From Hypomesus transpacificus (taxonomy: Eukaryota; Chordata; Actinopteri; Osmeriformes; Osmeridae): a DNA stretch of 64,000 nucleotides. The DNA lies in contig NC_061075.1 of NCBI RefSeq assembly GCF_021917145.1, positions 1,416,215-1,480,214 of the forward strand. Direction: 5' to 3'. Below the pieces are notes generated by a model. It did not search any database and was not told the origin of the DNA. It saw only the letters and a list, made by a program, of their open reading frames with translations. Position numbers and translations under genes: made by a program. Positions 47,234 to 64,000 of this stretch are shown one piece after another (within the stretch, counting starts at the first letter, position 1; the number at the start of each line of letters is the position of its first letter).

Positions 47234-47474
47234 GGAGGTATCTAAGCTGTCCTCTCAGGCATGAGAGAGTTGTTTGGACTGGCTGACTTAGAGGCACTCA
47301 TCCTTCCTGCCTCCGTCTTGGTCCATGACTTGTTAAGGGAGAGAGAGACAGGGAGGGGAGAGAGGGTGAGGGAGGGAGGGAGGGGAGAGAGACGGGGAGG
47401 AGAGAGAGGGAGAGGGAGGGGAGAGAGGGTGAGGGGGAGAGAGACGGGGAGGAGAGAGAGGGAGAGGGAGAGGG

Positions 47475-48066
47475 AGGACAGAGAGGCTGGGGGAGGACAG
47501 AGAGGCTGGTGGTGGACAGAGAGGCTGGGGGAGGACAGAGAGGCTGGGGGAGGACAGAGAGGCTGGTGGTGGACAGAGAGGCTGGGGGAGGACAGAGAGG
47601 CTGGGGGAGGACAGAGAGGCTGGGGGAGGACAGAGAGGCTGGGGGAGGACAGAGAGGCTGGTGGTGGACAGAGAGGCTGGGGGAGGACAGAGAGGCTGGG
47701 GGAGGACAGAGAGGCTGGTGGTGGACAGAGAGGCTGGGGGAGGACAGAGATATTAAACAGAGTTTCTGGGACAGTTTGTTCAGCATTTCTCCACCCCGCT
47801 CCCTCTCTTTCTCTCGCGTCTCTACATCAAGTCAGATTGTATTTCTTACCCACAGATCAACACTGCTAACCTACACTCCTTAGAGAAACTGGAAAAACCA
47901 ATAAAAGAAACACAAAGAAATACAAGAGGACATACAGACAGACTTAAGACAAAGCACAGGACTTGTGTGTGAAGTCAGCCTGTCATTTTATGACTTCCCC
48001 TTTTTAGGAATCGGGAGGGTGAGAGAACTGAGAAGTTTATTTCTCCTCCACCCTTCTGACAGCTGA

Positions 48067-48104
<38 letters not shown>

Positions 48105-49210
48105 AAGAGAGAGGTGGAGGAGGGCCTCAGGTTTAAAGAGGAACCAGAGAATATAATAAAGCTGTAGAGAGATAAGAACAAGAGATTGAAGATGAAAGGA
48201 AGCAGCGAAGATGTTAAAGACTCTGGTTTGTGGCTGTTTCGAACCCCCTCCTCCGGTGGAGGACCCTGGAGATGGGGAGGAGGCCTGTGGCTGGAGGTTG
48301 GTGCTGGGGGAGGGTGGCTGGGGAGAAGGGGGAGGGTGGCTGGGGAGAAGGGGGAGGGTGGCTGGGGAGAAGGGGGAGGGTGGCTGGGGAGAAGGGGGGA
48401 GGTAGGGGTGGAGAAGGGGGAGGTAGGGGTGGAGAAGGGGGAGGGGTGGCTGGGGAGAAGGGGGAGGGTGGCTGGGGAGAAGGGGGAGGTAGGGGTGGAG
48501 AAGGGGGAGGGTGGCTGGGGAGAAGGGGGAGGTAGGGGTGGAGAAGGGGGAGGTAGGGGTGGAGAAGGGGGAGGGTGGCTGGGGAGAAGGGGGAGTTAGG
48601 GGTGGAGAAGGGGGAGGTAGGGGTGGAGAAGGGGGAGGTAGGGGTGGAGAAGGGGGAGGTAGGGGTGGAGAAGGGCCTGGGCTGGGAAGGACCTACATGT
48701 AGGCTGTCTGAAGCTTAAACTTATACTGACCTGATTTGGGGATGTGTGAAATGTAAATAGAGCTGTCATTTGACATATTTATTTGTATGTCCTTTGTATG
48801 ACCAGTGTGCCAGGATCCTCCAGTATGTTCTTGGTCTGTGTGTGGGGTGAGGCAGAGAGTCAGGTTCCTCCAGTATGTTCTTGGTCTGTGTGTGGGGTGA
48901 GGCAGAGAGTCAGGTTCCTCCAGTATGTTCTTGGTCTGTGTGTGGGGTGAGGCAGAGAGTCAGGTTCCTCCAGTATGTTCTTGGTCTGTGTGTGGGGTGA
49001 GGCAGAGAGTCAGGTTCCTCCAGTATGTTCTTGGTCCGTGTGTGGGGTGAGGCAGAGAGTCAGGTTCCTCCAGTATGTTCTTGGTCTGTGTGTGGGGGTG
49101 AGGCAGAGAGTCAGGAGGTATCTAAGCTGTCCTCTCAGGCATGAGAGAGTTGTTTGGACTGGCTAACTTAGAGGCACTCATCCTTCCTGCCTCCGTCTTG
49201 GTCCATGAAT
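47475..49210. repeat. Tandem duplication, copy 2, cut by the gap
   Basis: Repeats copy 1 with a few single-base differences (for example 'ctccaccccg' for 'ctccgccccg', 'ggctaactta' for 'ggctgactta') and different repeat numbers in the arrays. It ends at 'gtccatgaat', directly at the run of N. Confidence 0.93.
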
Positions 49211-49310
49211 NNNNNNNNNNNNNNNNNNNNNNNNNNNNNNNNNNNNNNNNNNNNNNNNNNNNNNNNNNNNNNNNNNNNNNNNNNNNNNNNNNNNNNNNNN
49301 NNNNNNNNNN
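49211..49310. other. Assembly gap, 100 N
   Basis: Exactly 100 N, the conventional length for a gap of unknown size. eps15 is unfinished on its left and nlgn1 lacks its 5' exons on its right. Confidence 0.98.
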
Positions 49311-49406
49311 ACGGGCAGGCAGACAGACAGTGAACGATGCAGATATTGAGTAAGAGAGAGGGGTGGAGCTGACATAGAGAGAGAGAGAGGTAGAGAGGGA
49401 GAAAGA

Positions 49407-49452
<46 letters not shown>

Positions 49453-49966
49453 TAGAATGTTCATTTCAATGACCTCCATGCGACACAGTTCCAGTGTTGT
49501 CACGGCAGCCATCTTTGTTTGAGCTGATTCCACAGCAATTACAACGGCGGGCAAAGTGTTGTTTGACTTCAGATTTTGAGTTACTTTTTTTATGACTTTG
49601 TAAACACAAACAGACAGAGTATATGTGGACTCCCAGACCAATGCTGGTCCTGTATAAACAGCGTTTGTGGTCCACTTTGGTCAACCAGTGCTAATCTTCC
49701 CAGCGTTCTACCCTAGCTGAGCGATGAGAAAGTCTGTATTTGCCTTCATGCTGTGTGGTCCCTCTGTGGGCAATATGGTGTTTGTGATTGCCGTGACACC
49801 ATCTGTTAGCCTTACATGGGAGACATGCCAGAATCATGGTGTACATACATGATCTGCCAGCAACCGAACATGTGGCTAATAACTTGAGGGTCATGTTTAG
49901 TATGAGCCCTGCTTTGTTTTGATACAGAGACAGAGACATGAATAACCATGACGTGCGTGTGTGTGT

Positions 49967-49999
<33 letters not shown>

Positions 50000-52186
50000 A
50001 TGCTTACATAGTGCATTTGTGTATGTGAGTGCATGGTGCTGAGTGTTTGTGTGTGTGTATAAATGTGTGTCTGCGATAGTGTCGGTCATGTGTGCGTGTG
50101 AATGTGTGTCTGTACTGATTGCGTGTGTGTGCATGCTGCCTGTGCTTCCGAGCGTGTGTGTGTGTGGTGTGTGTGTGTGTGCACCCTGACAGTTCCAATA
50201 GATCCACACGGTGCCCTTTCTAACCCATCAATGAGACGTCTCCGAGACACTCCGAGCCCCCTCGTCGCCGGGTTCTGATTGGACCGCAGAGTACCGCTGA
50301 CATTTCCCACCCAGCTATTTGTGACCCGAGGGGCAATGTCGTGCCGGCGACATCATTTCCTGTGCGGGGCGGGGGGCGTCATTAGACAACTGTAGCCCTC
50401 AGGTTCCTGTCAGCTGGTTTCGGAGTCCGAGTGACTGGCGGCATACGAGGAGGAACAGGTCGGAACCGTCGACCCCCCTCCCCCCCCCCCCTCACAGGCA
50501 CACTTTCTTTCACCCAATCTCCCCCCCCCCCACCTCACTTCTCTGCCTTTCCATGATCAGTGGTCACTTACAGGCTGTTGTGGGTTCAGAATTTGTTCTC
50601 CCTCCCTCCTCCCCCCTCCCTCCCTCCACCCCCTCCCTCCCTCCTTCCCTCCCCCCTCCCCCTCCCCCCCCTCCCTCCCTCCATCCCTCCGTCATCTTCA
50701 CCTGTGCCTCTCTACTCCAGCTCCTGCCCACATCCCAGAATGCTCTTCATCCGACACCCGGGCTCAAATGTGTGAAGCTATCTTTAAATTCACTTCATAT
50801 GCAAGGTCGCTTGCGTTCTCCCTCTCTTCTCACTATCTCTCTCTCTCGCTCTCTCACTCCTCCTTTCTCACCACCTCCCACACTTTCCTTTTCTCACATT
50901 GTCACCCCCCTCCCCCCTTCCTCTGTTGAGACCTGTTATCAGTATGCTAATGGAGTTCCTCAGCTAAGAAAGGAAGCTGGTTAACAATTCACATCAGGTT
51001 CTGGAAGCACGCCGCTACAGGGACCAACATTTCAAAGCGAGCAGGAACCCAGGCTCGCATGCACACTGCACACACACACACACACTGTAACCCACACACA
51101 CGTGTACACAAAGTGGGCCTCCGAAAATAGGCGTCCCCCGTGGAGACGGGAGGGGTGTGTGCAGACCCTCGGGCCTGTCTGATGTGGAGGCCAGGCAGTG
51201 TGTGTGTGTGTGTGTGCCGGCTTCGCAGGAAGGAACGTTTTCAGGAACCGTTTCCTGGGCAGGGGTGGGGAAACGACGAGGCTTGTTCTCCGACTGCTGA
51301 GAGGGCCCCTCTCATCCGCAGAGGAGGACGCAACCTGTCTTGCCAACCCACCCACACCCCCTCACCCCCACCCTCACCCACACCCTCACATCCCTCACCC
51401 TCACATCCCTCACCCCCACCCTCACATCCCTCTCCCACACCCTCACCACCAAACTTCCTCCCCCAGGTTTACTCCTACACAGCAGCAGCAAACACAGCAG
51501 GCTGACTCTGTGACCCCCTCCCCCCGAGCACCCCCCCCCCCCCCCCCCAGCCCTCCCATGCACCTACACTGCCGCTGTACAGCTGCTTCTCTCAGGCCCT
51601 GCTCTCTGACAGCGTGTAGCTACCGCGGTAACCTCGTGACCCCGTGTGCTGTTTCCATCTGCCGGAGCACGGGAGACTGTGCCGCGATGAGACAGGTGCC
51701 CCACACACCTAGTGAGCCGCAGCTAAACACGCCCTGTAGGCTGTGTGTGTGTGTGTGTGTGTGTGTGTGGGCGTGTTTTACGTGTGTACATATCCACGTG
51801 TGTGTGCGTTTGTTGTCTTTCCGTCCGTGTGTTTTTGTGTGCGTTGGAATTCACAAGTCACACAAGTTGAGGGGAGTTACATAACACACACAGACACACA
51901 CACAGACACACACATCTTGCGGTTGGTGATGTCTGCTCTTCACACCCTCCCCACACACCGCCTCGTCAGCTGAGCCCAGCCTGACGCCGTCGCATCAACG
52001 CGCCGCAAATAGCCCTGCTGACTTGATGATGATATGAATTATAAAGTCAGCCCTCAAGGCCCACCAAAGAGGAACACTTCTTCATGTCCCTTGTCTTCCA
52101 GACACGTGTGAAATACAGGACAATTAAAACCTCTAGACAGAGTTCTTATAGGTGCCGTCAACAGCACTGAGGTGGAGGAAGCATCA

Positions 52187-52368
52187 CACACACACGTACA
52201 CACACACACACTAACACACACACTAGCACACACGTACACACACACACACTAACACACACACGTACACACACACACACACACACACACTAACACACACACT
52301 AGCACACACACACACACTAACACACACGTACACACACACACACTAACACACACACTAGCACACACGCT
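52187..52368. repeat. Interrupted CA repeat with CTAA, CTAG and CGTA spacers
   Basis: CA runs are separated by 'actaac', 'actagc' and 'acgtac' in a repeated higher-order order, so blocks of about 60 bases recur. Confidence 0.8.
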
Positions 52369-54236
52369 TCTGTGCAATTGCTAGCGTGCTTCCATCGATA
52401 CTTTGAAGTCCAAACGGGAACCTTGAAACTACACTTCCCAGAATCCCATCCCGGGAATCTAGTCTCACCCACATTGATGAATTTGAATTCACTTAAAGTT
52501 TGTGGCCGGTGGGGGGGATTTCTACTGCCCTAGGCACAAATTAACACACTTGTATGGAGCTAGATACATATGAACGGTTTGGTTATTTCGTTTGAAGTCG
52601 ACAGTCATATTTGATTTTTATTAGAGAGACAGAGAGAAAGGGAGGGAGCGGGGCTGTAGATTAAGAAATAGTTGGAGGTAGAGGGAGGAGAAGAGATAGA
52701 GATGTCTATGTCACTGTTTTTTACAGAAGTTCTGGGTGGCATAATAAATAACTATCGATGAAACATTCTATCCTCTCACCAGAGTCATAACTCACCATTT
52801 ACCATGCAACATTTAGACTGATTCAAAGATACGCACAAGCTGAGAGGAGACTCAAATGATGGTCTGTTGTGTCCCATAGTAACCATGATATCGGCCTAGA
52901 AAGACTTTGGAGGGAACATTGATTACACCTGTGAGAACATGGACGCACAGTAGAGCACATGCATCAGGCTATTGATCACTGCTCGGAGGCACAAGACCCC
53001 ATATCCACAGACCCGATCTCTACAGAGGAAACCACACCTGTACGAGGGTTATTGATCTGTTTGCTTAACTCCATGCTTGCGCCCAAGTCCTGCCGATGAT
53101 GCTGGTGTGTAAAAACAAGGAAGAAGACAAGCAGAACCATGATGACATGACTGTCCAGTCTGAAGTTCAGAGGTGCTTTTCTGTACAGTCAATAGTCTTC
53201 AGTTTCTCTGAGGAGCTCTCCGTTTGGCAAGGATCCTGTGCATCCAATAATAATCCCCCCACTGTAGCAGAATTGTGTTTACATTAGCTTTCATAAATCT
53301 CTGCTGGATACCTCAGCGTGGGCTGCTCAGATCCCTATATACACACACGTGCCCGCACACACACACACACACACACACACACAGGCAGGTAGACATACAG
53401 AGACTCAAATCCACAAACACACACGCATGTGTACACATACAGTGACAAATACAATGTGCCTGCTCTCACCCACACACATACTCACAGGAACACACACATT
53501 CACACTGTACACACAGGCATACACACACCTAACTGCACTTGCTCCTGTACTCCATAAGAATACACAGCTATTTTACGGGCTGGGCTCTGAGACAAAAGTC
53601 TGAATCGATAGAAAGTGGACCTGAGTACACTGTGAACCTGTCGGCCTCTACCGCATCCCAGTCCTTTCCCTTTGAGCTGAAAACAAAGCGTTGGTACGCC
53701 AACTCCCTGGGACATGTTCATTTGCATGAGCAACCAGGAAGCAACTGGACATGGCAAAGCTCATTTCACTCCCACCGTCTCCTGAAAGGGGATGCGGCAG
53801 GTGTGTCGGCTCGATACGGATCTGACGAGGCTAATGTATGCAGGATGATGCAGCGCCATGTCTGTAGGCGCCCTGCGTTATCGCACCTCTGTTATGGGAA
53901 GGTGCGTTGGTACTGGTCTGTTCCTCTGGTTTAGCTGAGGAAGATTAGACGTGCTGTTTGGGTGACGGCTGCATCAGCTCATATGGGAGTGGGTCAGCCA
54001 GGTCAAACACACACACACACTGACAACACAGCCCTTTCTGTGTATCTGTGAATTACACGGCAGTCGCCGTAGTCTCACATCAGTGTTTTTGGAGATACAG
54101 TTTTACAATGCAGTACTCACAATTAATACCTGGCTCCCGTTTGGCATTTGTCACCTGCAAATAGGAGATTACTGTGTGAGAAGAATGAGTTTGTTGTAGA
54201 ACGTAAGCACACACACACACACGCACACACTGGCAC

Positions 54237-54355
<119 letters not shown>

Positions 54356-54358
54356 TTT

Positions 54359-54413
54359 AGCAGCAGTAAACTGCTGCTCTTTTAGCTGCTAGAACTGCTA
54401 GCAGTTCTAGCAG
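54359..54413. repeat. Two perfect palindromes next to the CT run
   Basis: 54359-54378 is a hairpin with arms AGCAGCAGT/ACTGCTGCT and a 2-base loop. 54386-54413 is a perfect 28-base palindrome whose left half is CTGCTAGAACTGCT. They lie 7 bases apart. Confidence 0.9.
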
Positions 54414-54657
54414 TTTTACAGATAAGGAGGTTCATGTGCGTGGTCGGAACTACGACATCAAACGCAGGCAGGGTAATGAGAAGACCTGTGAGAGCTAACC
54501 TGCTCTAATAGTCTGTGAATGGAGAGGTAGCAGGTGTGCTAGGGTTAGGTTGTTCATCTCTGTCCTGGATCTGTAGGCTAGCGTTCTGTCCCTGATTAAA
54601 AAGTACCGTCTCTGTGTCTGCTTGTGTTGCCTGGCGTTCCCGGTGTTCGCACGCGGC

Positions 54658-54765
54658 CGACACACACAGCAACACACACACAGCAACACACACAGCAACA
54701 CACACACACAGCAACACACACACACAGCAACACACACACACAGCAACACACACACGCTCACACAC
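54658..54765. repeat. CA-rich minisatellite
   Basis: Units of 'acacacacagcaacac' repeat about six times. There is no gene function. Confidence 0.85.
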
Positions 54766-55372
54766 ACAGAGGTCAACGATGTAAATACGGTCACACACAG
54801 TCACTCTACTATATTGCTGTTATTTTTCCATTCCGACCCTCTCTCCGTTGAGGACAGAATATTGAGCGCTGCCTCTCCTTACCGTCCCTGGAGGACGTTT
54901 GGAGAGCCTTCTTCAACACCTGCCTAGCTGTCTGGATGGCTGCTGTGCAGCAGCTCCAGTATAACCCCTTTCTGCATGAAAAACCCCTCCACACACTGTC
55001 CATGAGGCGGGTAACTGGATGGAGACCACCACTGCCCTGGGGGAAGAATTCTCTGTGTTGCTAGTCCTTCAGTCTGTGTATTGACTCTGGGATGGGTTTT
55101 CGTATGTGTACTGGTCTTTTGTGTGGCTTCAGACAGACAGGAGAACAATGCTGTTTGTGTGCGGGCCTGGACGCGTGTGTCCGGGAGTGTGTGTGTGAGT
55201 GTGTGTTTGTGAGAGTGTGTGATTGGGTCTGTGCGTGTGTGTGTTGGGAGAACAGTGCTGGACAGATGAGCATGCCTCCAGAGGATTATGATCCACTGAG
55301 CACGGGTGTGGAAAAATGTATCAGTATGGAAAAGAAATCATTTCCCACCATCTCCCCTTTTTTCTGTCTGCC

Positions 55373-55425
<53 letters not shown>

Positions 55426-57639
55426 CTGTCTACCCTCTCTCTCTCTTTCTCCCTCCCTTCACGGCCTCGCTCTACCCTTCCCCCTTACTCCTCTCTCTCT
55501 CCCTCTCTCTCTCCCTCCTCTCACCCCCTCTCACACCCCATCTCTCACTCTCACGCCACCATCTCTCCCCCCCCCCCCCCTCCTCCCTCTCTCTCCCCCC
55601 CCTCAGCTGAAATGGTCTGTGTTACTGACGTCGCCCTCAGACACATTTCTGGCTTGTGACATCCAGCCAGTCTTCCCTCTCTGGGATGCAGTGGGGAGCG
55701 GGGCTGATGTCACGCGCTCTGTTTGTGAACGGCTCTGTTCACCAGATTGACAAGCCAACCTACCACACACTCTATGAACTATGTCAATGATACAGATACA
55801 GGGATTCTCCTCCACTGATTGCAAAATGGAGCTCTGGACGGAAAAACCCCTCTTTTCCCCCCGGCTCAAGTGTGTGCACACACGTGCACACGCAGACAGA
55901 CACGCCAATACACATCCAGAGGAACGCACGCTGACAGACACACACACATGCAAACAAATAAAAATACGGAGGAAACAGATGCACACACAGAGACGCAAAC
56001 GCCTGCGCGGACAAACACGCATGCCCACAAAGCTGGGAGATCGCTGGGCCTCTTCGCCTAGCATCCTGTGGCTTGGCACACGCACACACTCCGACGTGAA
56101 TTCATCTGGGAAGGGCAGGTCTAGCTCTGGTGTTGTATCTTATCTTGCCAGGGATCCGCGCTGCGGAGGTTTATATATGTCGGTACAGTGTGTTCACAGG
56201 GATCTGATCTCTGTCAGTCTCGCTCCTGTTCAAACCTCTGGATGTGTCTGAAAGCTGCTGAGCCAGCTGACTGTGTGATCTAGGAACATGAACACCCTGG
56301 CTTTACACACATCCGGGGTCCAGCTTTGGAACGGAAACATGCGTGTGGATTTGTGCGGGGGGGCGTGGGTGTGCTTGTGTGTCTTGATGTGTGTGTTTGT
56401 CTGTGTGTGTGGGGGGGGCAGGTGTTTGGGTGTGTGTTTGTGTGTGTGTGCGTGGCTGATTCACCCGCGGTCCTCCTAAGCCGTCAACAACTCGCCCCCA
56501 CACCCAAACTTCTGAGAACACATTGCTTGATTGCTAATCATCTTCAAGCCTGTGGCTCGCCTGTCCTGATTCTCACCCCAGCCCGTCTCAGACAAATTGA
56601 ATCAATTAAACACGCTTTTGCCGACTGCTGTTGTTGCTTCCAGGAGATTAGGCTTTGAAGTCCAAACCAAATAAATAAATAAAACCTCAGATTGAAATGG
56701 AAAAACTCAATTAAGCAGTCCCTTCTGACCATGTGGCTGCGATCCGGGCTGCGTGTGTATCCAGCAGGGGCTGCCGCGTGATCCACCTTTAATGTGATCA
56801 CAAAATATTATATCTCTATACAGAAGGGTGACAGTGGCCCACCCAGGGAAAATTAGTTTTGGATTAATGCTTGAGTGGTGAAGAGTGTGGAGTGCGTGGC
56901 CGTCGGTGTCGCATATTATATCTCACCAGAAACTGTGATCGTACAGTTTTTGTATTATAATATACAATTTCCATATCTGGTCTGACTTCATAGCGTACGA
57001 TAGGAGCAGCCGCAATGAATCGATTCCTCCTCGACTTTGTCATCAAGGGAGGTGGGAGGCCAGTGAAAAGAAAAGACAAGAATGGAAGGAGAGAAAAGGT
57101 AGGAAAGGCTGTAGGGGGAGAGCACTCTTGTGTCGATTCTACCAGGTAATGGACCTTTTAGCATGGAAATCAGAGGGTGGGGGATAAGGACTGCCATTAA
57201 ACAACTCCAGAGTGGATCCTGGGGGAAGCCAAGCCTTAATCAGTAATATTTCACATAGAAGACATCACCCTTTTATATATACTGCTTCCACATTGATCCA
57301 CAGTGGCGCGAGTGCTGCCTAATTGGACAGAGAGGCTGAGAGAGTGCTGCAGGAGGAGGAGGAGGACGAAGAGGGGAAGAAAAGGGAAGGGAGGAGAGGG
57401 GCGAAGAAGGAGGATGAGTAGGGGGGAGGAGTAGGAGGGGGGAGGGGACGGGTGGGAGGAAGAGTTTGAACAAGAACAATGAGGGGAAAGAGAAGGAAGA
57501 GGAGGAGGATGATACGGAGTTAATTGTCTCAGGGATTGCTTTGGGCCACAGCCCCCCGAGGACAGTGTGGAGTTACAGTACATGTGATCTGTTACATACC
57601 ATACACCCCCCCACCCCCACCCCCTCAGGGAGACTTTGA

Positions 57640-58360
57640 GGAGCCTTGTTACTGGTTGCATGACTGCTGCGGCTCACACTGATCAAATACGACTTCTGTT
57701 TCACAGGATGTTGGCCACCATTTTGTATTCTTCAGGGATCTCCAATGATTTTGTACCAATGAGACAGTACTTTCAGTTTCTAATTAAATCTAATCCTTCC
57801 TTAATACTGTCTGTAATGCCATTAGTGTGTTTACAAATCCTGGTACAATATGCAAATTAATTCATGCTAAAGGTCCTCTTTTCTGATGAATGAACGCATT
57901 AACTTACAGGGTGTAACGTACATCATATCCAAACTTATATTTGGAAATTTATCTAATCAGTCTGTTTAACAGTCTAGCAGCATATTATTCATCTCCACAC
58001 CACTGCGTATTATCATTTTATCCATATATCGGCTGTATTTAATTTGAAATATGGATTTAAAAATGTCTGCCTCAAAATTGAATTCACAGAATTATATCTT
58101 GCATTGCGTCCTCTATATTGACTCTTTGGAGCATAACTCCTGTTTTATTGCAGAAAACTATTACATTCTTAAATGCGCAGGCTTGTTAGTTTTGCATGTT
58201 AAGCTTTGAGGGAGCACTGCCATGCGAGCCAAGTTCTAAAGTATTTAAGTTGGAATATTAATAGTCTCAAGTGCCAATGTCCCTCATGAACCCCAAACCT
58301 TTTGCAAAATGTTCACCTTATAATCTGTGTAGTTAAGTACATTCAAAACCCCCCCAAAGG
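57640..58360. other. Repeat-poor AT-rich block, candidate conserved non-coding DNA
   Basis: This block lacks the microsatellites that fill the preceding 8 kb, has no open frame of note, and contains many A/T-rich homeodomain-like strings (TAATTAA, TTAATT, ATGCAAAT-like 'atatgcaaat'). Such blocks near synaptic genes are often conserved enhancers, but conservation cannot be judged from one sequence. Confidence 0.3.
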
Positions 58361-58531
58361 GAATTCCTGTATTCCACTGAAATGCACTGTAACACCCAGA
58401 GGTGCAGCAGAGATTCCCATCACCCACATCTGCTAATCAGCACAGTTCTCCGAGCAGATTGGCTCCATCATCTGACTCTTGCGCACTGGAACCAACACAT
58501 GCACACACATGTTTGTCGTCCAACATTCTGA

Positions 58532-62214
<3,683 letters not shown>

Positions 62215-64000
62215 CCTCCACATGAGGGGATGGATGGATGCCGACACACACACACACACATTCACCTACACACACACATACGCGTGTGCCGTGCCGCGTA
62301 CAGTACGAGAACTGACTACCAGAGCTGACTACCCAGCAGGAAACTCAACACAGGTGGAATACAGGAATTCTGCTTTTGCCCTGTGAATACAGTACCTAAG
62401 GGAGTACTAATAGGATTTTTTGCCGGGGCCGACAACTTTGTTTTGTAGAAAAGAGGATACAAAAAAAAAATCAAAAATAAACATTGCAACAAAAAAAAAA
62501 AAACATTTCAGACTAAATAAAGAAAGAAAAAAGGAAAAAAAAACTGACAAAGGATATTTTAGTTCTGGTATCACTACAAAACAAGGTCAGCGTTTTTTGT
62601 TTCCAGGGACAAACATCTACTTTGGATCTTTTGAAAAAGATTGTTTTCATGGTGTTATCTGAAAAGGACCTCAGACAAGCTTTGGAGGCAGGGGCCGCTT
62701 TGTAAATGAAAGAAAACATATTGCTTTTCTGTGGCGTCAAACGATAAATGACTCTTTCCGGAGCTAAGACGAGATGTTGACCAACCAATTTAAGGCATGT
62801 GTCTCAGCCAATGAAGGCAATGTAAAATATGACAAAAACAATAGTGAGTGAAGGAGGAGCGAACTCTGTAACAGAATATGCACAATGGAGAAGACATTTT
62901 CGAAAATGTCTTAGATTCTTTTCATCCTTTTATTTTTTCGGGGGGGGGGGGGACTATTTTATTGTAAAGAACCTATTTACATATCTAGATATGTACATCA
63001 AGCACCAATGCTGTTTAAAGCCTCTTCAGAAGGGGTCGTCGAGACTGCAAATTTTCCAGGATGAAAATGGACGGGGATCGACTTGCAGTTCTAGTTACAG
63101 CTTCATCACACAAGTGCTGTCTATACCGAGAGCTGGACGACATCAAAAAGGACACTGGAATATTTTTAGCACGACGCGCATGACAATTTATCTGCTTGAT
63201 GGCTGCTCCGCTGATAAAGTCATAATTAAGAATAATTTTCATCCCCATTGGATTAGTTTTTCGAAAGAACACTACTCCTGATTGGCCGAAGGAACCCACG
63301 GGATTTGGGGAAATGTAGTGTTGTGGGTATGTGGGCTTGGGGGTCATATCGTGGGACAGTGTGGGGCAGAGGGAGGGTGGGGACATGGTAAAATAACTAC
63401 AGTGCATACACAATATAGCTTGAGTGAACCTGGATATAAGGACTAGTTTTGTACTATGTGTGTTGGTACTACTTTTTGATAGTGGTGAATCACTCACTGT
63501 TTTGGAGAGCCCTACCAAGGTGAACCTTCATTGTAATTTCAGTTTGGATCAATGTTCTTTGCTATTATACATATTGGTTTTTCTCTTCACTCCTCTCCCT
63601 CTTGCTACTAGTCAAAACCCACCCTACCATAGAGAAGTAATTACCTGCACTGTTGTTCCATTCATCTTTCTTTTGTTTAACTTGTAGCTGGGTGGGGGGG
63701 GAGGGGTTTCTGTATGAACAATCGCTAAACATGAAAACAGCCCATAGATATAAAGCCAGGGAAGGCATATGTGGAGGGGAGGGGATGGTAGGAAAAGGAA
63801 GATCCTCTCGACTGCATAGGTCGCCCCCCCCCCCCCCCCCCCCCCCCCCCCCGCCCGCTCTTATTATCCTTTGGTAGTTTGTTCTGTGGCGCTGTTTAAA
63901 GATTCATGCGTATAAATGTGTAATTGAAGAGAGGAGGCGCTGGCCTGACAGGCTGGATTAGCTGAACCTCTCATCCTGCTCTCTCCCTCACCTAACAGCA
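62215..64000 (+). other. nlgn1: nlgn1 3' UTR and downstream sequence
   Basis: Non-coding. Candidate poly(A) signals are AATAAA at about 62477-62482 and 62514-62521. It also holds poly-A runs (62460-62545), a poly-G run near 62940-62953 and a poly-C run of about 26 near 63826-63852. The real 3' end may lie beyond the window. Confidence 0.55.

Larger units (their letters stand above)
45300..47338. repeat. Tandem duplication, copy 1
   Basis: Contains, in order, a 19-base minisatellite, a single-copy stretch (45866-46425), a G-rich minisatellite, a 50-base repeat (about 6 copies) and a unique end 'ggcatgagagagttgtttgg' to 'cttggtccatga'. The same order recurs at 47475-49210, 1.88 kb further on, almost base for base outside the minisatellites. 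Confidence 0.93.

Noticed and set aside
51198-51884. Proline/histidine-rich ORF of 228 codons
   Set aside because: Driven by CCCTCACC-type repeats and CA runs; no splice signals, no family similarity.

Overview
The window is teleost fish nuclear DNA. The reasons are compact vertebrate genes with GT-AG introns, long CA/GT and CT microsatellites, many minisatellites, four copies of a tRNA-headed fish SINE, a Tc1-like transposon, and proteins that read as clear vertebrate orthologues. I cannot name the species. All recognised genes lie on the + strand. None is a prokaryotic-style open gene; they were found by joining exons on splice sites, reading frame and remembered family sequence.

Layout. 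(1) 1-2883: intron and repeats, no exon recognised. (2) 2884-14771: osbpl9 (ORP9), a PI4P/sterol-exchange lipid transfer protein. Nineteen exons cover everything after the PH domain, which must lie upstream of the window. (3) about 17278-20345: a spliced non-coding gene with a TATA box whose introns hold C/D box snoRNAs that I recognise as SNORD74, 76, 80/77, 44, 78 and 47, plus two I cannot name. This is the fish gas5 host gene. (4) 20795-23480: tor3a, a complete six-exon torsin AAA+ ATPase of the ER. (5) 23.5-27.5 kb: intergenic repeats, then a promoter with a perfect ER-stress element. (6) 27570-33890: a complete nine-exon calreticulin ending in KDEL; synteny points to calr4. Its seventh intron carries a decayed 2.4 kb Tc1-like transposon with a foldback element inside it. 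(7) 35394-44998: the first twelve exons of eps15 (three EH domains). (8) 45.0-49.2 kb: minisatellites inside a near-identical 1.88 kb tandem duplication that runs into a 100-N assembly gap. (9) 49311-58634: non-coding, repeat-rich, later AT-rich. (10) 58635-62214: the last three exons of nlgn1 (neuroligin-1), then its 3' UTR.

How the genes relate. tor3a and calr4 act in the ER lumen, osbpl9 at ER-Golgi contacts, eps15 in clathrin endocytosis, nlgn1 at synapses. They are not a pathway. In mammals osbpl9, Calr4 and eps15 are neighbours (human 1p32), while GAS5 and TOR3A belong to human 1q25, so the fish order combines two human blocks. eps15 lacks its 3' half and nlgn1 its 5' part on either side of the gap, so that join is either a large unsequenced interval or a false join.

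The most unusual feature is a set of minisatellites that have amplified exon edges: an osbpl9 splice donor about 14 times, a calr4 splice donor three times, and the end of the osbpl9 coding sequence with its stop four times. No CRISPR, phage, operon or retroviral structure was seen.
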